Positions 1 through 8,494 of a DNA stretch of 64,000 nucleotides are shown here, piece after piece. Below the pieces are notes generated by a model, which searched no databases, was not told where the DNA came from, and worked only from the letters and a program-made list of their open reading frames with translations. A program made the translations under genes and the position numbers. Each line of letters begins with the position of its first letter. The first letter of the stretch is position 1. Origin of the DNA: Granulosicoccus antarcticus IMCC3135 (lineage in GTDB: Bacteria > Pseudomonadota > Gammaproteobacteria > Granulosicoccales > Granulosicoccaceae). The stretch spans positions 3,902,501-3,966,500 of the forward strand of contig NZ_CP018632.1 of assembly GCF_002215215.1 (NCBI RefSeq), given 5' to 3'.

Positions 1-228
1 GTTCTTGTGTGGTTTGCAATACTGATTGCAATAAATTTGCAGACAAGCTTTCTGACACCACCTTTTGGATACGCATTGTTTTATCTAAAAGGGATAACCG
101 GTGGGGAAATTAGCATAGGCACAATTTATCGATCAATCATCCCCTTTGTTTTGCTTCAAGTGACGGGTTTGGCTTTGTGTATTTACTTCCCCGCCATCGT
201 GCTGTGGCTGCCAGGCCTCATGCCCTGA
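1..228 (+). CDS. TRAP transporter large permease (DctM-like), C-terminal end only
   Basis: The reading frame is open from the window edge to a TGA at 226-228, so only about 75 C-terminal residues are present. The segment LQTSFLTPPFGYALFYLKG is highly characteristic of the last part of DctM-type subunits of tripartite ATP-independent periplasmic transporters, and it is followed by a hydrophobic membrane segment ending VLWLPGLMP. The family drives sodium- or proton-coupled uptake of organic acids across the inner membrane with a periplasmic binding protein. Its position beside a GntR regulator and a dehydrogenase/cleavage-enzyme operon suggests that it imports the substrate of that pathway. The binding protein and small permease would lie upstream, outside the window. 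Confidence 0.88.
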   Translation, partial: VLVWFAILIAINLQTSFLTPPFGYALFYLKGITGGEISIGTIYRSIIPFVLLQVTGLALCIYFPAIVLWLPGLMP

Positions 229-335
229 TTTTATTAAGATAAGGCTGGTCGATATCAACCGCCAGATGCTCAACACCTAGTACCATTTGGTGTCGAGCTT
301 CTGGCTAAGCCGAGACATTGGTGTTTCTTTTTGCA

Positions 336-1052
336 TCACTCCCCAAAGTAGGGGACCATGCGCTTGAAGGAGGCTTCTATATGATTGAACATTGCATCTC
401 TAGCGAGAAGAGCCTTTCTCTTTATTACGGCGTTAAATATTGCACGGTGCTCCACGATTGCCTCTTCGGTTACAGTGTGGTGATTGCGCAACCGAAACAA
501 ATGAGTGTGTGTATGTAGTTGCTCAAGTGCATGGGTGGTAATGCTATTGCCCGCTTTCTCTGCGATCCACATGTGAAATTTCCCGTCATCCACCGCGAAC
601 TGACCATAGCGCAGATTGAGCTCTTTTTGAACAGGGTCTTCCATTCTAGCCATCAAAACTTCCAGCTTGCTGACGTCTTTCTTGCTCATGTTCTCAGCTG
701 CCATACGCGCAACTTCGGGCTCAACAAGTAATCTGAATTGGAAAATATCCTTGTAGACTTTAGCCGAAGGCAGCGGCGCTGTTGAATAACCAACGTTCTG
801 TGCCTTCACCACCAATCCTTGTGCCTGTAATCTAACCAGTGCTTGCCGAATTGGAGTTTGAGACACCTTAAGATCACGCCCGAGAGCATCCACTGACAGG
901 CGGCTGCCTGGAGGGGTCTTGGGCGAAATTATTAGCGCAAGAATTTTCTCATAGACCGTCTCGGCCAGTGATGCTCTGCGCGGCACCGGCGAAAGTTTCA
1001 CGGCAGATTTCCCGACTTTTTCTGACATAAGATTTCTTTTATAATCCTTCAT
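336..1052 (-). CDS. GntR-family transcriptional regulator, FCD (FadR-type) subfamily
   Basis: A 238-residue protein has an N-terminal winged helix-turn-helix (about residues 27-90, with VSQTPIRQALVRLQAQGLV as the recognition region) and an all-helical C-terminal FCD ligand-binding domain (RLLVEPEVARMAAE onward). Family members bind short palindromes and usually respond to a pathway metabolite. The start at 1052 lacks an obvious ribosome binding site. An internal ATG at 1028, preceded by A-rich purines, is a good alternative. The gene is divergent from the SDR gene and convergent with the TRAP permease, so local control of the catabolic locus is the simplest inference. A shared motif near 1102-1115 and 2050-2065 could be its operator. 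Confidence 0.9.
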   Translation of the reverse strand: MKDYKRNLMSEKVGKSAVKLSPVPRRASLAETVYEKILALIISPKTPPGSRLSVDALGRDLKVSQTPIRQALVRLQAQGLVVKAQNVGYSTAPLPSAKVYKDIFQFRLLVEPEVARMAAENMSKKDVSKLEVLMARMEDPVQKELNLRYGQFAVDDGKFHMWIAEKAGNSITTHALEQLHTHTHLFRLRNHHTVTEEAIVEHRAIFNAVIKRKALLARDAMFNHIEASFKRMVPYFGE

Positions 1053-1101
1053 TCAATGTGCAGGAGAATATACAAGGATACGCTCTTTTCGGCCAGCCGT
1101 G

Positions 1102-1115
1102 ATCCGATCGGATGT
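1102..1115. promoter_or_regulatory. Candidate GntR operator in the gntR/SDR intergenic region
   Basis: The 12-base perfect palindrome ATCCGATCGGAT occupies 1102-1113. The 10-mer GATCGGATGT at 1106-1115 recurs at 2056-2065, just upstream of the dehydrogenase operon. The repeat and its position between divergent genes suggest a regulator site. Assignment to the adjacent GntR protein is inference. Confidence 0.4.
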
Positions 1116-1217
1116 ACTATTGATGCAAATGTGTGCTTGTTCCATGCGCAAGCAGTCCGGTGAGCAACGCTTTTATTGATTAGTAGCGCTGCTATAACGT
1201 AAAAGAGGGATTCTGAA

Positions 1218-1964
1218 TTGGATAAAACTGTTCTTATAACGGGTGGCAGTCGCGGCATTGGCGCCGCCACAGCCGTTTTAGCCGCGCAAGTTGGATATGA
1301 TGTGGCAATCAACTTTACCGCCAATGAGGCCGCTGCGGAAGAGGTTGCGAAGCTTGTGCGCGCAACTGGACAGCGTGCCATGACAGTTCGCGCTGATGTG
1401 TCGAAAGATAATGACGTCATCAAAATGTTTCAAGCCATCGACAATCAGCTTGGCAATCTGAGGGCGTTAGTTAACAACGCGGGTATGGTTGATACGGTTT
1501 GCCTGGTTGAAAACATGTCTGTCGAGCGGGTTCGACATCTGTTCGATGTGAATGTCATTGGCACCTTTGCCTGCGCCCGTGAAGCCGTTCTGCGCATGTC
1601 GCTAAAGCACGGCGGTAGCGGCGGCGCAATCGTGAACATGTCATCAGTGGCAGCCCGTTTGGGTGCGCCAAACGGGGCGGTGGACTACGCGGCAACCAAG
1701 GGGGCGATAGATGTTTTCACCAAAGGCCTGGCCATCGAGGTGGCTGCGCAGGGTATCCGTGTTAATGCTGTCAGGCCCGGGCTGATCGATACGGATATGC
1801 ATGCCTCGCAAGGTCAGCCTGATCGGGTTAGAGAGTTGGGGCCAACCGTTCCGATGGGACGCTATGGCACTGCGAATGAAGTCGCCGCCAGTATTCTATG
1901 GTTGTTATCCGATGCTGCATCGTACGTCACCAGTACGATAGTTGATGTCAGTGGTGGACGTTAA
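1218..1964 (+). CDS. SDR-family NAD(P)-dependent oxidoreductase
   Basis: A 248-residue classical short-chain dehydrogenase/reductase. The Rossmann glycine motif TGGSRGIG is near residue 8, LVNNAG near residue 90, a catalytic Ser lies in NMSSVAAR, and the Tyr-Lys pair is in DYAATKG. The C-terminal part, IRVNAVRPGLIDTDM, is typical of FabG-like enzymes. The start is a TTG at 1218 with AGAGGGA about 8 bases upstream; no ATG in this frame fits better. It oxidises or reduces a hydroxy/keto substrate in the cytoplasm, but the substrate cannot be read from sequence. It is separated from the following operon by about 160 bp containing a promoter, so it may be transcribed separately under the same regulator. 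Confidence 0.9.
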   Translation: MDKTVLITGGSRGIGAATAVLAAQVGYDVAINFTANEAAAEEVAKLVRATGQRAMTVRADVSKDNDVIKMFQAIDNQLGNLRALVNNAGMVDTVCLVENMSVERVRHLFDVNVIGTFACAREAVLRMSLKHGGSGGAIVNMSSVAARLGAPNGAVDYAATKGAIDVFTKGLAIEVAAQGIRVNAVRPGLIDTDMHASQGQPDRVRELGPTVPMGRYGTANEVAASILWLLSDAASYVTSTIVDVSGGR

Positions 1965-2004
1965 TAGCACAACCAGCCCTCGCCAGTAACTCAACAGTTT
2001 TAGC

Positions 2005-2065
2005 TTGACTGTGACGGAGTAGAAATATACTATTCTTTATATCTAGATACGATCGGATCGGATGT
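2005..2065 (+). promoter_or_regulatory. Sigma70-type promoter and candidate operator for the dehydrogenase/BKACE operon
   Basis: TTGACT at 2005-2010, a 17-base spacer and TACTAT at 2028-2033 resemble a housekeeping promoter. Just downstream, CGATCGGATCGGATGT at 2050-2065 contains the 10-mer also found between gntR and the SDR gene. A repressor bound there would overlap the transcript start. This is inferred from sequence only. Confidence 0.45.
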
Positions 2066-2122
2066 TTGATATTTTTACAAATTTAAAACCCAAATGTGCG
2101 ATTAATGTTGAGGAGTAAACAG

Positions 2123-3328
2123 ATGAACTATCACTTAGGTGTAACGCGGGCACCAAGCAGTATTCTTTTCGGTGTGGGCCAGCGTCACGCTTTGGGACGT
2201 GTTGCACGTCAGCATGGTACGAAGACCTTGGTCTGCACCGATGAACGATTCGCGGATAGCGAGGAAATGCGTGATGCACTGGCCTCACTTAAAGATGCAG
2301 GCGTCGAGGTCAAGGTGTTCTCTAGCACGTTACCGGAGTTACCTATTGAGAGCATTATGGCCTGTGCTCAAACTCACGCAAACTCAAAAGCGGACTCGGT
2401 GATTGGGGTGGGCGGAGGTAGTTGTCTGGATATGGCTAAATTCGTTGCACTCTTGCTAACTCACAAGGGTGGGTTGTCGGATTACTACGGTGAATTCAAA
2501 GTACCTGGCCCTGTTATTCCGGTCATTGCAGTACCGACTACCTCGGGCACAGGGTCAGAGGTGACACCAGTTGCTGTGGTGGCCGACAATTCGCGAGACC
2601 TGAAAGTCGGCGTATCTAGTCCTTTTCTGATACCACACTCAGCCATTTGCGACCCCGAGCTGACACTGAGCTGCCCTACCTCACTTACCGCCGTGGCAGG
2701 GGCCGATGCCCTTACCCATGCAATTGAGGCTTTTACCGCCGTTGCTCATGAGCCTACGCCATCAATCTCTGGCGAACGCGTGTTTGTCGGCAAAAATATT
2801 CTGAGCGACTATTACGCGCTCAATGCAATTCGAGAAATTTCTGCCTCGTTGGCTAATGCTGTCAGAGAAGGCAGCGACCTTGAGGCGCGCACCCGCCTGA
2901 TGCTCGGCGCCTTGTTTGCAGGCCTTGCCTTTGGGTCGGCTGGCACTGCTGCGGCTCATGCAATCCAATACCCCATAGGCGCAATTACCAACACACCACA
3001 CGGGTTGGGCGTGGCTACTTTAATGCCCTACGTGATGCGATTCAATCTGGCTTCTCGGCAGAATGCTTTCGCCGAGGTTGCGCGCGCGATGGGGGCTGAT
3101 TCTGGTAGCACACAAGCTTTGGCGAACGACGCGATTGATAGAGTCACCATGCTTTTTTCGGAGATAAAAATTCCTGTGACACTTGCAGAGCTCGGTGTAC
3201 CTGCAGATCGATTGGAGTGGGTAGCGACACAATCGATGAGTGCTGCTCGGTTGATCAACAATAATCCGGAGTTGCTTGATCACGCCGGTGTTTCAAAAAT
3301 TATCGCGGCGGCTTTTGCCGGAGCTTGA
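2123..3328 (+). CDS. Iron-containing (group III) alcohol dehydrogenase
   Basis: A 401-residue protein of the Fe-ADH/dehydroquinate-synthase fold. The dinucleotide-binding motif GVGGGSCLDMAKF is near residue 100. The metal-binding region includes AGADALTHAIEAF and, later, the histidine-containing AAHAIQYPIG and NTPHGLG. The ATG at 2123 is preceded by AGGAG at 2111-2115 with ideal spacing; an upstream in-frame GTG at 2096 lacks such a site and was not chosen. The family includes 4-hydroxybutyrate and 1,3-propanediol dehydrogenases. Being next to a succinate-semialdehyde-type dehydrogenase, it may oxidise a hydroxy acid or alcohol to an aldehyde that the next enzyme converts to an acid. The exact substrate is unknown. 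Confidence 0.88.
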   Translation: MNYHLGVTRAPSSILFGVGQRHALGRVARQHGTKTLVCTDERFADSEEMRDALASLKDAGVEVKVFSSTLPELPIESIMACAQTHANSKADSVIGVGGGSCLDMAKFVALLLTHKGGLSDYYGEFKVPGPVIPVIAVPTTSGTGSEVTPVAVVADNSRDLKVGVSSPFLIPHSAICDPELTLSCPTSLTAVAGADALTHAIEAFTAVAHEPTPSISGERVFVGKNILSDYYALNAIREISASLANAVREGSDLEARTRLMLGALFAGLAFGSAGTAAAHAIQYPIGAITNTPHGLGVATLMPYVMRFNLASRQNAFAEVARAMGADSGSTQALANDAIDRVTMLFSEIKIPVTLAELGVPADRLEWVATQSMSAARLINNNPELLDHAGVSKIIAAAFAGA

Positions 3329-3351
3329 ATGATTAACAAAGGAAATTTCTG

Positions 3352-4800
3352 ATGCGACTCGAGAGAACAGACATGAAGACGGACCTGTTTATCGGAGGGG
3401 CTTGGTTAGCAGCTTCGGGTGGAAACCGTATCGACGTGATCAATCCATCCACTGAGGAGAAACTGACGGCAGTGGCTGACGCTACAGTCGAGGATGGCCT
3501 GAAGGCCGTTGATGCAGCAGCAGATGCAGCAGCAGACTGGGCGCAAACCAGTCCCCGACATCGAGCAGATATTCTGCGCAAATGCTACGACTTGATGATG
3601 CGCGACAAAGAGTTCTACGCAAGGCTTATTTCACTTGAGAACGGCAAGTCACTCAATGACTCGCGTGGTGAAGTCGGTTATGCCGCCGAGTTTTTCCGCT
3701 GGTACTCTGAAGAAGCGGTTCGCATCATTGGTGACTTTGCAATCGCACCCAGCGGCACAAATCGCATGCTAGTGCAGCATCAGCCAGTTGGTATCGCGCT
3801 GTTAGTGACGCCATGGAATTTTCCAGCAGCTATGGCCACACGCAAAATCGGTCCTGCATTGGCTGCAGGGTGCACATGCGTGTTGAAGCCTGCGACCGAA
3901 ACACCGCTAACCGCCTATGCAATCGCTGCGTTAATGGCCGAAGCGGGGGTGCCCGATGGTGTCGTCAACGTCATCACGACCTCGAGCTCTGGAAAGGTGG
4001 TCAGCGCCATTATGGATGATCCGCGTGTACGAAAAATTTCTTTTACAGGCTCCACAGAAGTGGGCCGTATCCTTCTCAAGAAAGCGTCCGAGTCAGTGAT
4101 GAACTGCTCGATGGAACTGGGTGGGAACGCACCCTATATTGTATTCGATGATGCCGATCTGAATAAGGCTGTCGATGGCTTGATGATCGCCAAAATGCGT
4201 AACGGTGGCGAGGCCTGCACAGCGGCCAATCGCATCTATGTGCAAAGTGGTGTGTATGAAGCTTTCGCCAAAAAGCTCAACGATAGAATGGGCGCAATGA
4301 GACTGGGCGCTGGTGAGAGTGAGGATACTGAATGCGGTCCAATGATCAATGCCGATGCAGTCGAGCGGATTAACGAGCTCGTCCAGGATGCAGTTGAAAA
4401 AGGCGCTGAACTGATGCTGGGCGGGCAGAAAGAGAAGCGGCAAGGTTACTTCTACCCACCAACTATTATTGTGAATACCCCTAGCGACGCCAAGTGCCTG
4501 CATGAAGAGATCTTCGGACCTGTCGTGCCGCTTGTATCCTTTGATACAGAGGAGCAGGCAATCGCTGCTGCGAACAATACCGAGTATGGATTGGTAGCCT
4601 ATGTGTACACTCAGGATCTTGCGCAGGGCTTAAGAGTCTGTGAACAAATAGAGGCTGGCATGGTAGGACTGAATCGCGGTTTAGTATCTGACCCAGCCGC
4701 GCCTTTCGGTGGGACCAAGCAAAGCGGGCTGGGCCGAGAGGGTGGTCACGAGGGCATGCTCGAGTATCTGGAAAAGAAATATATCGCGGTGGATTGGTAG
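3352..4800 (+). CDS. NAD(P)-dependent aldehyde dehydrogenase, succinate-semialdehyde dehydrogenase type
   Basis: A 482-residue aldehyde dehydrogenase. It shows the N-anchor TPWNFP, the coenzyme loop FTGSTEVGR, the general-base Glu in MELGGNAPYIVF and the catalytic Cys in NGGEACTAANR. The C-terminal APFGGTKQSGLGREGG is typical of GabD-like enzymes, which oxidise succinate semialdehyde or close relatives to the acid. The start at 3352 has AAAGGA upstream; a second in-frame ATG at 3373 is also possible. The gene begins 23 bases after the Fe-dependent alcohol dehydrogenase, so the two are likely co-transcribed and act consecutively. Confidence 0.9.
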   Translation: MRLERTDMKTDLFIGGAWLAASGGNRIDVINPSTEEKLTAVADATVEDGLKAVDAAADAAADWAQTSPRHRADILRKCYDLMMRDKEFYARLISLENGKSLNDSRGEVGYAAEFFRWYSEEAVRIIGDFAIAPSGTNRMLVQHQPVGIALLVTPWNFPAAMATRKIGPALAAGCTCVLKPATETPLTAYAIAALMAEAGVPDGVVNVITTSSSGKVVSAIMDDPRVRKISFTGSTEVGRILLKKASESVMNCSMELGGNAPYIVFDDADLNKAVDGLMIAKMRNGGEACTAANRIYVQSGVYEAFAKKLNDRMGAMRLGAGESEDTECGPMINADAVERINELVQDAVEKGAELMLGGQKEKRQGYFYPPTIIVNTPSDAKCLHEEIFGPVVPLVSFDTEEQAIAAANNTEYGLVAYVYTQDLAQGLRVCEQIEAGMVGLNRGLVSDPAAPFGGTKQSGLGREGGHEGMLEYLEKKYIAVDW

Positions 4801-4864
4801 TCTGCAATGATGTTTAAGAATTGAAGTTCAAGACAATGACGCTTGAGAAATAGAGGAAATAGAC

Positions 4865-5806
4865 ATGCCGAGAGTTGGAATCGTTGGTGTTGGATTGATA
4901 GGACGTGCTTGGGCAAACGTCTTTGCCCGCGCGGGTTGGTCGGTTGCTCTTTGGGACGCGAACCCACAAGCACTTGCCGCAGCACCAGCGCTTATCCGTC
5001 GATCACTCGATGACTTGGTGCCACATGGCCTGGTGAACGATGCTGCAGCGGCCGCTGAAAACCTGCGAGTCGGCAGATCCTTACAAGATACTTTGAATGG
5101 TGCTGACCTGGTGCAGGAAAGCGGACCCGAACAGATCGATATTAAAATTGCAATGTATCGGGAACTGGACTCCTTGGCTGACCCTGCAACAATTCTTGCC
5201 TCTTCCACATCCGCGCTAGTCGCCTCTCGCTTTACCAGCGAGCTGCCGGGCAGAGTCCGCTGCCTTGTCGCTCACCCAGTAAACCCACCGCATGTGGTGC
5301 CCATCGTAGAGCTGTGCGGTGCTCCGTGGACTAGCCCTGATGTCATGGTTCGCGCTCGGCAGTTCTACGAAAGTGTCGGTCAGTCCGCTGTAGAGGTTCG
5401 CAAAGAAATCGATGGATTCATACTTAACCGCATGCAGTCCGTGTTGCTGGCTGAGGCCTTTCGACTTATAGGAGAGGGCTACGTCAGTGCTGCCGATTTA
5501 GACAAAACTATAAAGGACGGGCTGGGTCGACGTTGGGCATTCATGGGACCGATGGAAACAATTGAGTTGAACGCACCGAATGGAATTGCCGACTATTGCG
5601 CACGTTACTCCAAGATGCTACATGGCCTATCTGAATCGGCTGTGACAGCTGATATCTGGGGGCCAGAAAATTGTCAACGCGTCGCAGACAGCTGGGGCGA
5701 AAGGCCTACTGCTGACCATGTGTTAAGCAAGAGCGCTTGGCGCGATGAGCGCTTAGGTGCGCTCGCTGCACATCTTAATACCGCAAAAGCCTACGGGGAT
5801 GAATGA
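4865..5806 (+). CDS. 3-hydroxyacyl-CoA dehydrogenase-family protein, lambda-crystallin/L-gulonate or carnitine dehydrogenase-like
   Basis: A 313-residue protein starts directly with a Rossmann motif, VGIVGVGLIGRAW, and has the family signature HPVNPPHVVPIVEL near residue 138, followed by a helical C-terminal domain containing GLGRRWAFMGPMETIELN. That last segment resembles lambda-crystallin/L-gulonate 3-dehydrogenases and L-carnitine dehydrogenases, which oxidise free 3-hydroxy acids rather than CoA esters. AGAGGAAA precedes the ATG. The next gene is a BKACE enzyme that needs a free beta-keto acid, so this dehydrogenase probably makes that keto acid. Substrate identity is not resolved; carnitine-like or aldonate compounds are possibilities. 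Confidence 0.85.
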   Translation: MPRVGIVGVGLIGRAWANVFARAGWSVALWDANPQALAAAPALIRRSLDDLVPHGLVNDAAAAAENLRVGRSLQDTLNGADLVQESGPEQIDIKIAMYRELDSLADPATILASSTSALVASRFTSELPGRVRCLVAHPVNPPHVVPIVELCGAPWTSPDVMVRARQFYESVGQSAVEVRKEIDGFILNRMQSVLLAEAFRLIGEGYVSAADLDKTIKDGLGRRWAFMGPMETIELNAPNGIADYCARYSKMLHGLSESAVTADIWGPENCQRVADSWGERPTADHVLSKSAWRDERLGALAAHLNTAKAYGDE

Positions 5807-5862
5807 TGTACCCCTGCGAAACTATAATTATGCAAACGACATTCGGCTGAGGAGCCCCAGAT

Positions 5863-6798
5863 ATGCCTACCAACAAGAAAAAAGTCATTATTACCTGTGC
5901 GGTGACAGGGTCGATACACACCCCGTCTATGTCGCCGCACCTGCCTATTACCGGTTCCGAGATCGCCACTGCTGCTATTGAGGCGGCAGAGGCCGGCGCC
6001 GCGATCGTACACCTGCATGCACGGAACAATGAAACCGGCGAGCCTGATCAATCGATTGAAGCTTATGAGCCATTTCTGGGAGTCATCAAACAGGCGACTG
6101 ACGCGGTCCTGAATCTGACCACTGGCGGGGCTATGACCATGACCGTGGAGGAACGAGCTAAACCTGCGATCAAGTTTAAGCCGGAGGTCGCATCGTTGAA
6201 TATGGGAACCATGAATTTTGGCTTGTTCCCGATGCTTGATCGCTACAAGGATTTCAAGCACCAGTGGGAAATCGACTATCTAGAAGGATCGCGCTCTCGG
6301 TTCTTCAAAAACACCTTCACTGATATGGAGTATATCCTCACCGAATGTGCAAGCAACGAAACACGTTTTGAGGTTGAATGTTATGACATTGGCCATTTGT
6401 ATACGTTAGCCCATCTTGCCGATCGCGGTGTTATCAAGGCACCTTTCTTCGTGCAGTCTGTTTTCGGTATTCTTGGAGGAATCGGCACTCATCCCGAAGA
6501 TGTTTCGCACATGAAGCGCACGGCAGACCGGCTGTTCGGTGACGATTACCGTTGGTCGGTACTGGGGGCAGGCAGCCATCAGTTGCGGATCGCGGCTATG
6601 GCGGCGTCTATGGGTGGAAACGTGCGAGTCGGTCTCGAGGATTCCCTTTGGGCAGGTCCTGGCAAATTGGCTGAGAGCAGTGCGGTTCAGGTACGTATGG
6701 TTCGCCAAATCCTTGAAGGGCAGGGGCTTGAAATTGCAACGCCAGATGAAGCTAGGGAAATGTTGAAGCTAAAAGGCGGCGATAGGGTTAATTTTTAG
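5863..6798 (+). CDS. Beta-keto acid cleavage enzyme (BKACE, formerly DUF849)
   Basis: A 311-residue TIM-barrel protein. Its start, KVIITCAVTGS followed by PITGSEIATAAIEAAEAGA and IVHLHARN, is diagnostic of BKACE proteins. The two histidines of HLH bind the catalytic zinc, and a later conserved part is LGAGSHQLRIAAMA. BKACE enzymes condense a beta-keto acid with acetyl-CoA and release acetoacetate plus a new acyl-CoA. A strong GAGGAG lies 8 bases before the ATG. It is the last gene of the catabolic operon, directly after the hydroxyacid dehydrogenase, matching the dehydrogenase-then-cleavage order known for carnitine breakdown. Specificity cannot be predicted from sequence alone. Confidence 0.92.
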   Translation: MPTNKKKVIITCAVTGSIHTPSMSPHLPITGSEIATAAIEAAEAGAAIVHLHARNNETGEPDQSIEAYEPFLGVIKQATDAVLNLTTGGAMTMTVEERAKPAIKFKPEVASLNMGTMNFGLFPMLDRYKDFKHQWEIDYLEGSRSRFFKNTFTDMEYILTECASNETRFEVECYDIGHLYTLAHLADRGVIKAPFFVQSVFGILGGIGTHPEDVSHMKRTADRLFGDDYRWSVLGAGSHQLRIAAMAASMGGNVRVGLEDSLWAGPGKLAESSAVQVRMVRQILEGQGLEIATPDEAREMLKLKGGDRVNF

Positions 6799-6808
6799 GG
6801 GGTTGCGG

Positions 6809-7089
6809 GGTATGAAGCCCAGCGGAGCGAGAAGTTGCGCTAAGCGATAAATGTTGGATGTCCGGAAAAGTAAATAGTGTGGGGGTTTTCTTGCGTAGAT
6901 TATCGGAATGAGTTTCCTTGCGGTTCTCAGAGCCAAATCCACTGAATATTCGGACATTTGAGTTGTCCGAAAAACGAGGGTTCTTATTGCGGCTGTGAAG
7001 CACAGCCCTAAGTAGGTTGCGCTAGATGTACAGAAAAAGGGGCCTGTAGCGCTTAGCGCAACTTCTCGCTCCACTGGGCTTCATACCTG
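6809..7089. repeat. 281-bp element bounded by 38-bp inverted repeats
   Basis: The left arm at 6809-6846 and the right arm at 7052-7089 are reverse complements at 37 of 38 positions (one G/A difference). Arms begin GGTATGAAGCCCAG and end TTGCGCTAAGCG. The interior of about 205 bp has no convincing gene. Immediate flanks show no obvious target duplication. It resembles a non-autonomous transposable element or the paired end of a larger lost element, and sits directly after the BKACE operon where it could act as a terminator-like structure. Confidence 0.75.
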
Positions 7090-7196
7090 TCTTTGCTGGA
7101 TCAAAAGCGCGGCTATTTGCCGGAGAGTTTTTCAATAAATGAGACTGCCTGACACTGGACCCCGCAGGATCCAGATGCTAGAAAAGCATGTCTTTG

Positions 7197-7706
7197 TTAG
7201 AAGTCCTCGTCGTCCCAGTTGGGCATTGACGATCGGGACAGGCCACGCTTCCACGGGGGGTGAAGTTCTTGATGTCTTTGTTCGCCCATGCGCCTTATCG
7301 GATCCTTGTAGAGTTCTTCGCAGGCGTGCAATAGCGCACGGAGCAAATTATGCATTTCACCGATATCCTCGTCACTCAGTGAGGACAGAGCGTCGATTGA
7401 TGGCAGTGCGTCCCATAGTTTGGTTTTGTCGTTCATCACACCCGGCTCTTGTGAGGTTCTACCGGACTGGTTACATGAGGTCGATTCCTGTTTATCATCC
7501 CCTGCCATTCGGTCTATTTCATCGTCAAAACAAAGATGCCGCTGGCGTGGATCACATTGCTCATCAAGCTCCGGCGTGCGGCACTCTATGATGTCCTCGC
7601 TGTAGAGCTCCCAAACCGTATCGCGCAAACGGTCAAGATAATCAACAATGGCGGCAGCTTCCTCTGGCGTCCAGTAGAAGGCCACATCAACACAACGTGA
7701 GTTCAT
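7197..7706 (-). CDS. Accessory protein of the IS21-like element, unknown function
   Basis: A 169-residue acidic protein of no recognised family. It opens MNSRCVDVAFYWTPEEAAAIVDYLDRLRDTVW, a helical stretch. The middle is polar and low in complexity, and the C-terminal half (DIGEMHNLLRALLHACEELY) looks helical and ends in an acidic tail. Its ATG overlaps the istB stop by 4 bases, so it is very probably translated with the transposition genes. It could be a target-selection or regulatory partner, but nothing in the sequence proves this. Confidence 0.6.
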   Translation of the reverse strand: MNSRCVDVAFYWTPEEAAAIVDYLDRLRDTVWELYSEDIIECRTPELDEQCDPRQRHLCFDDEIDRMAGDDKQESTSCNQSGRTSQEPGVMNDKTKLWDALPSIDALSSLSDEDIGEMHNLLRALLHACEELYKDPIRRMGEQRHQELHPPWKRGLSRSSMPNWDDEDF

Positions 7707-8494
7707 GAGTCTTTGCCTTTTGGTTTGGGCGTTCTTGTCACTTTGGCTCGGGTCCCTTTCTTTGAAGCTGCTCTTTTTTTGGCCTCATGGACTCGATACG
7801 ATTCACCCTTGATCACCAGTATTTCTGAATGATGCACCAGTCGATCAACAATGGAGACCACACTGCCGTTGTTGGGGAACATGGATGCCCATTCGCTAAA
7901 CGGTTTGTTGGTAGTAACAATGATCGGCTTCTTCTCGTAGCGACGGTTGACGATCTCAAATAGAAGATCCGCATGTCGATCGCCATAGGACAGATAGCCC
8001 AACTCATCAATGACCAGCAATGAGGGGTGAGCGTAATATCTGAGCCGGCGTCGCAACGCGTTATCACCATCCTGTGATGCCAGATCTCCAAGCATTTCGG
8101 CAGCATTGACATACAACGCGGTATGACCTTGCATCACCGCTTCATGCGTGATGTTTTGAGCCACAGTGGATTTGCCCAAGCCATTTGAACCGATCAGTAT
8201 GATATTGCTTGTCTCGTGAATAAACTCCAGATTCATCAGCTCCGAGATGGCGCCTTTGTCGCATTGTTCAGGCCATTGCCAGTCGAAGTCTGCCAGTGGC
8301 TTGAAGCGCCCAATGTGAGCGCTGCTTAGACGTCGTTCAAGGCCGCGCTGTGTTCGTTCTACCTCTTCCCACTGCAGCAAAGAGGGGATCCAGGCAATCT
8401 GATCCTTTGAGAGTTCATCCCAATGTGCTAGAAGGCCATGAAGTTTCAAGGCCAGGGCGCGTTGTTGTAATTCACTATTTAATGGAGTCGTCAT
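7703..8494 (-). CDS. istB: IstB-like transposition helper ATPase
   Basis: A 263-residue AAA+ ATPase of the IstB/DnaC type. The Walker A motif GSNGLGKST is near residue 103, Walker B is LLVIDELGY near residue 158, and a sensor-like IVTTNKPFSEW follows. The C-terminus is basic (KKRAASKKGTRAKVTR), suiting DNA binding. IstB proteins multimerise on target DNA and recruit the transposase. The start at 8494 has GGGAGAGA just upstream and overlaps the 3' end of istA by 20 bases. The gene appears intact. Confidence 0.93.
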   Translation of the reverse strand: MTTPLNSELQQRALALKLHGLLAHWDELSKDQIAWIPSLLQWEEVERTQRGLERRLSSAHIGRFKPLADFDWQWPEQCDKGAISELMNLEFIHETSNIILIGSNGLGKSTVAQNITHEAVMQGHTALYVNAAEMLGDLASQDGDNALRRRLRYYAHPSLLVIDELGYLSYGDRHADLLFEIVNRRYEKKPIIVTTNKPFSEWASMFPNNGSVVSIVDRLVHHSEILVIKGESYRVHEAKKRAASKKGTRAKVTRTPKPKGKDS

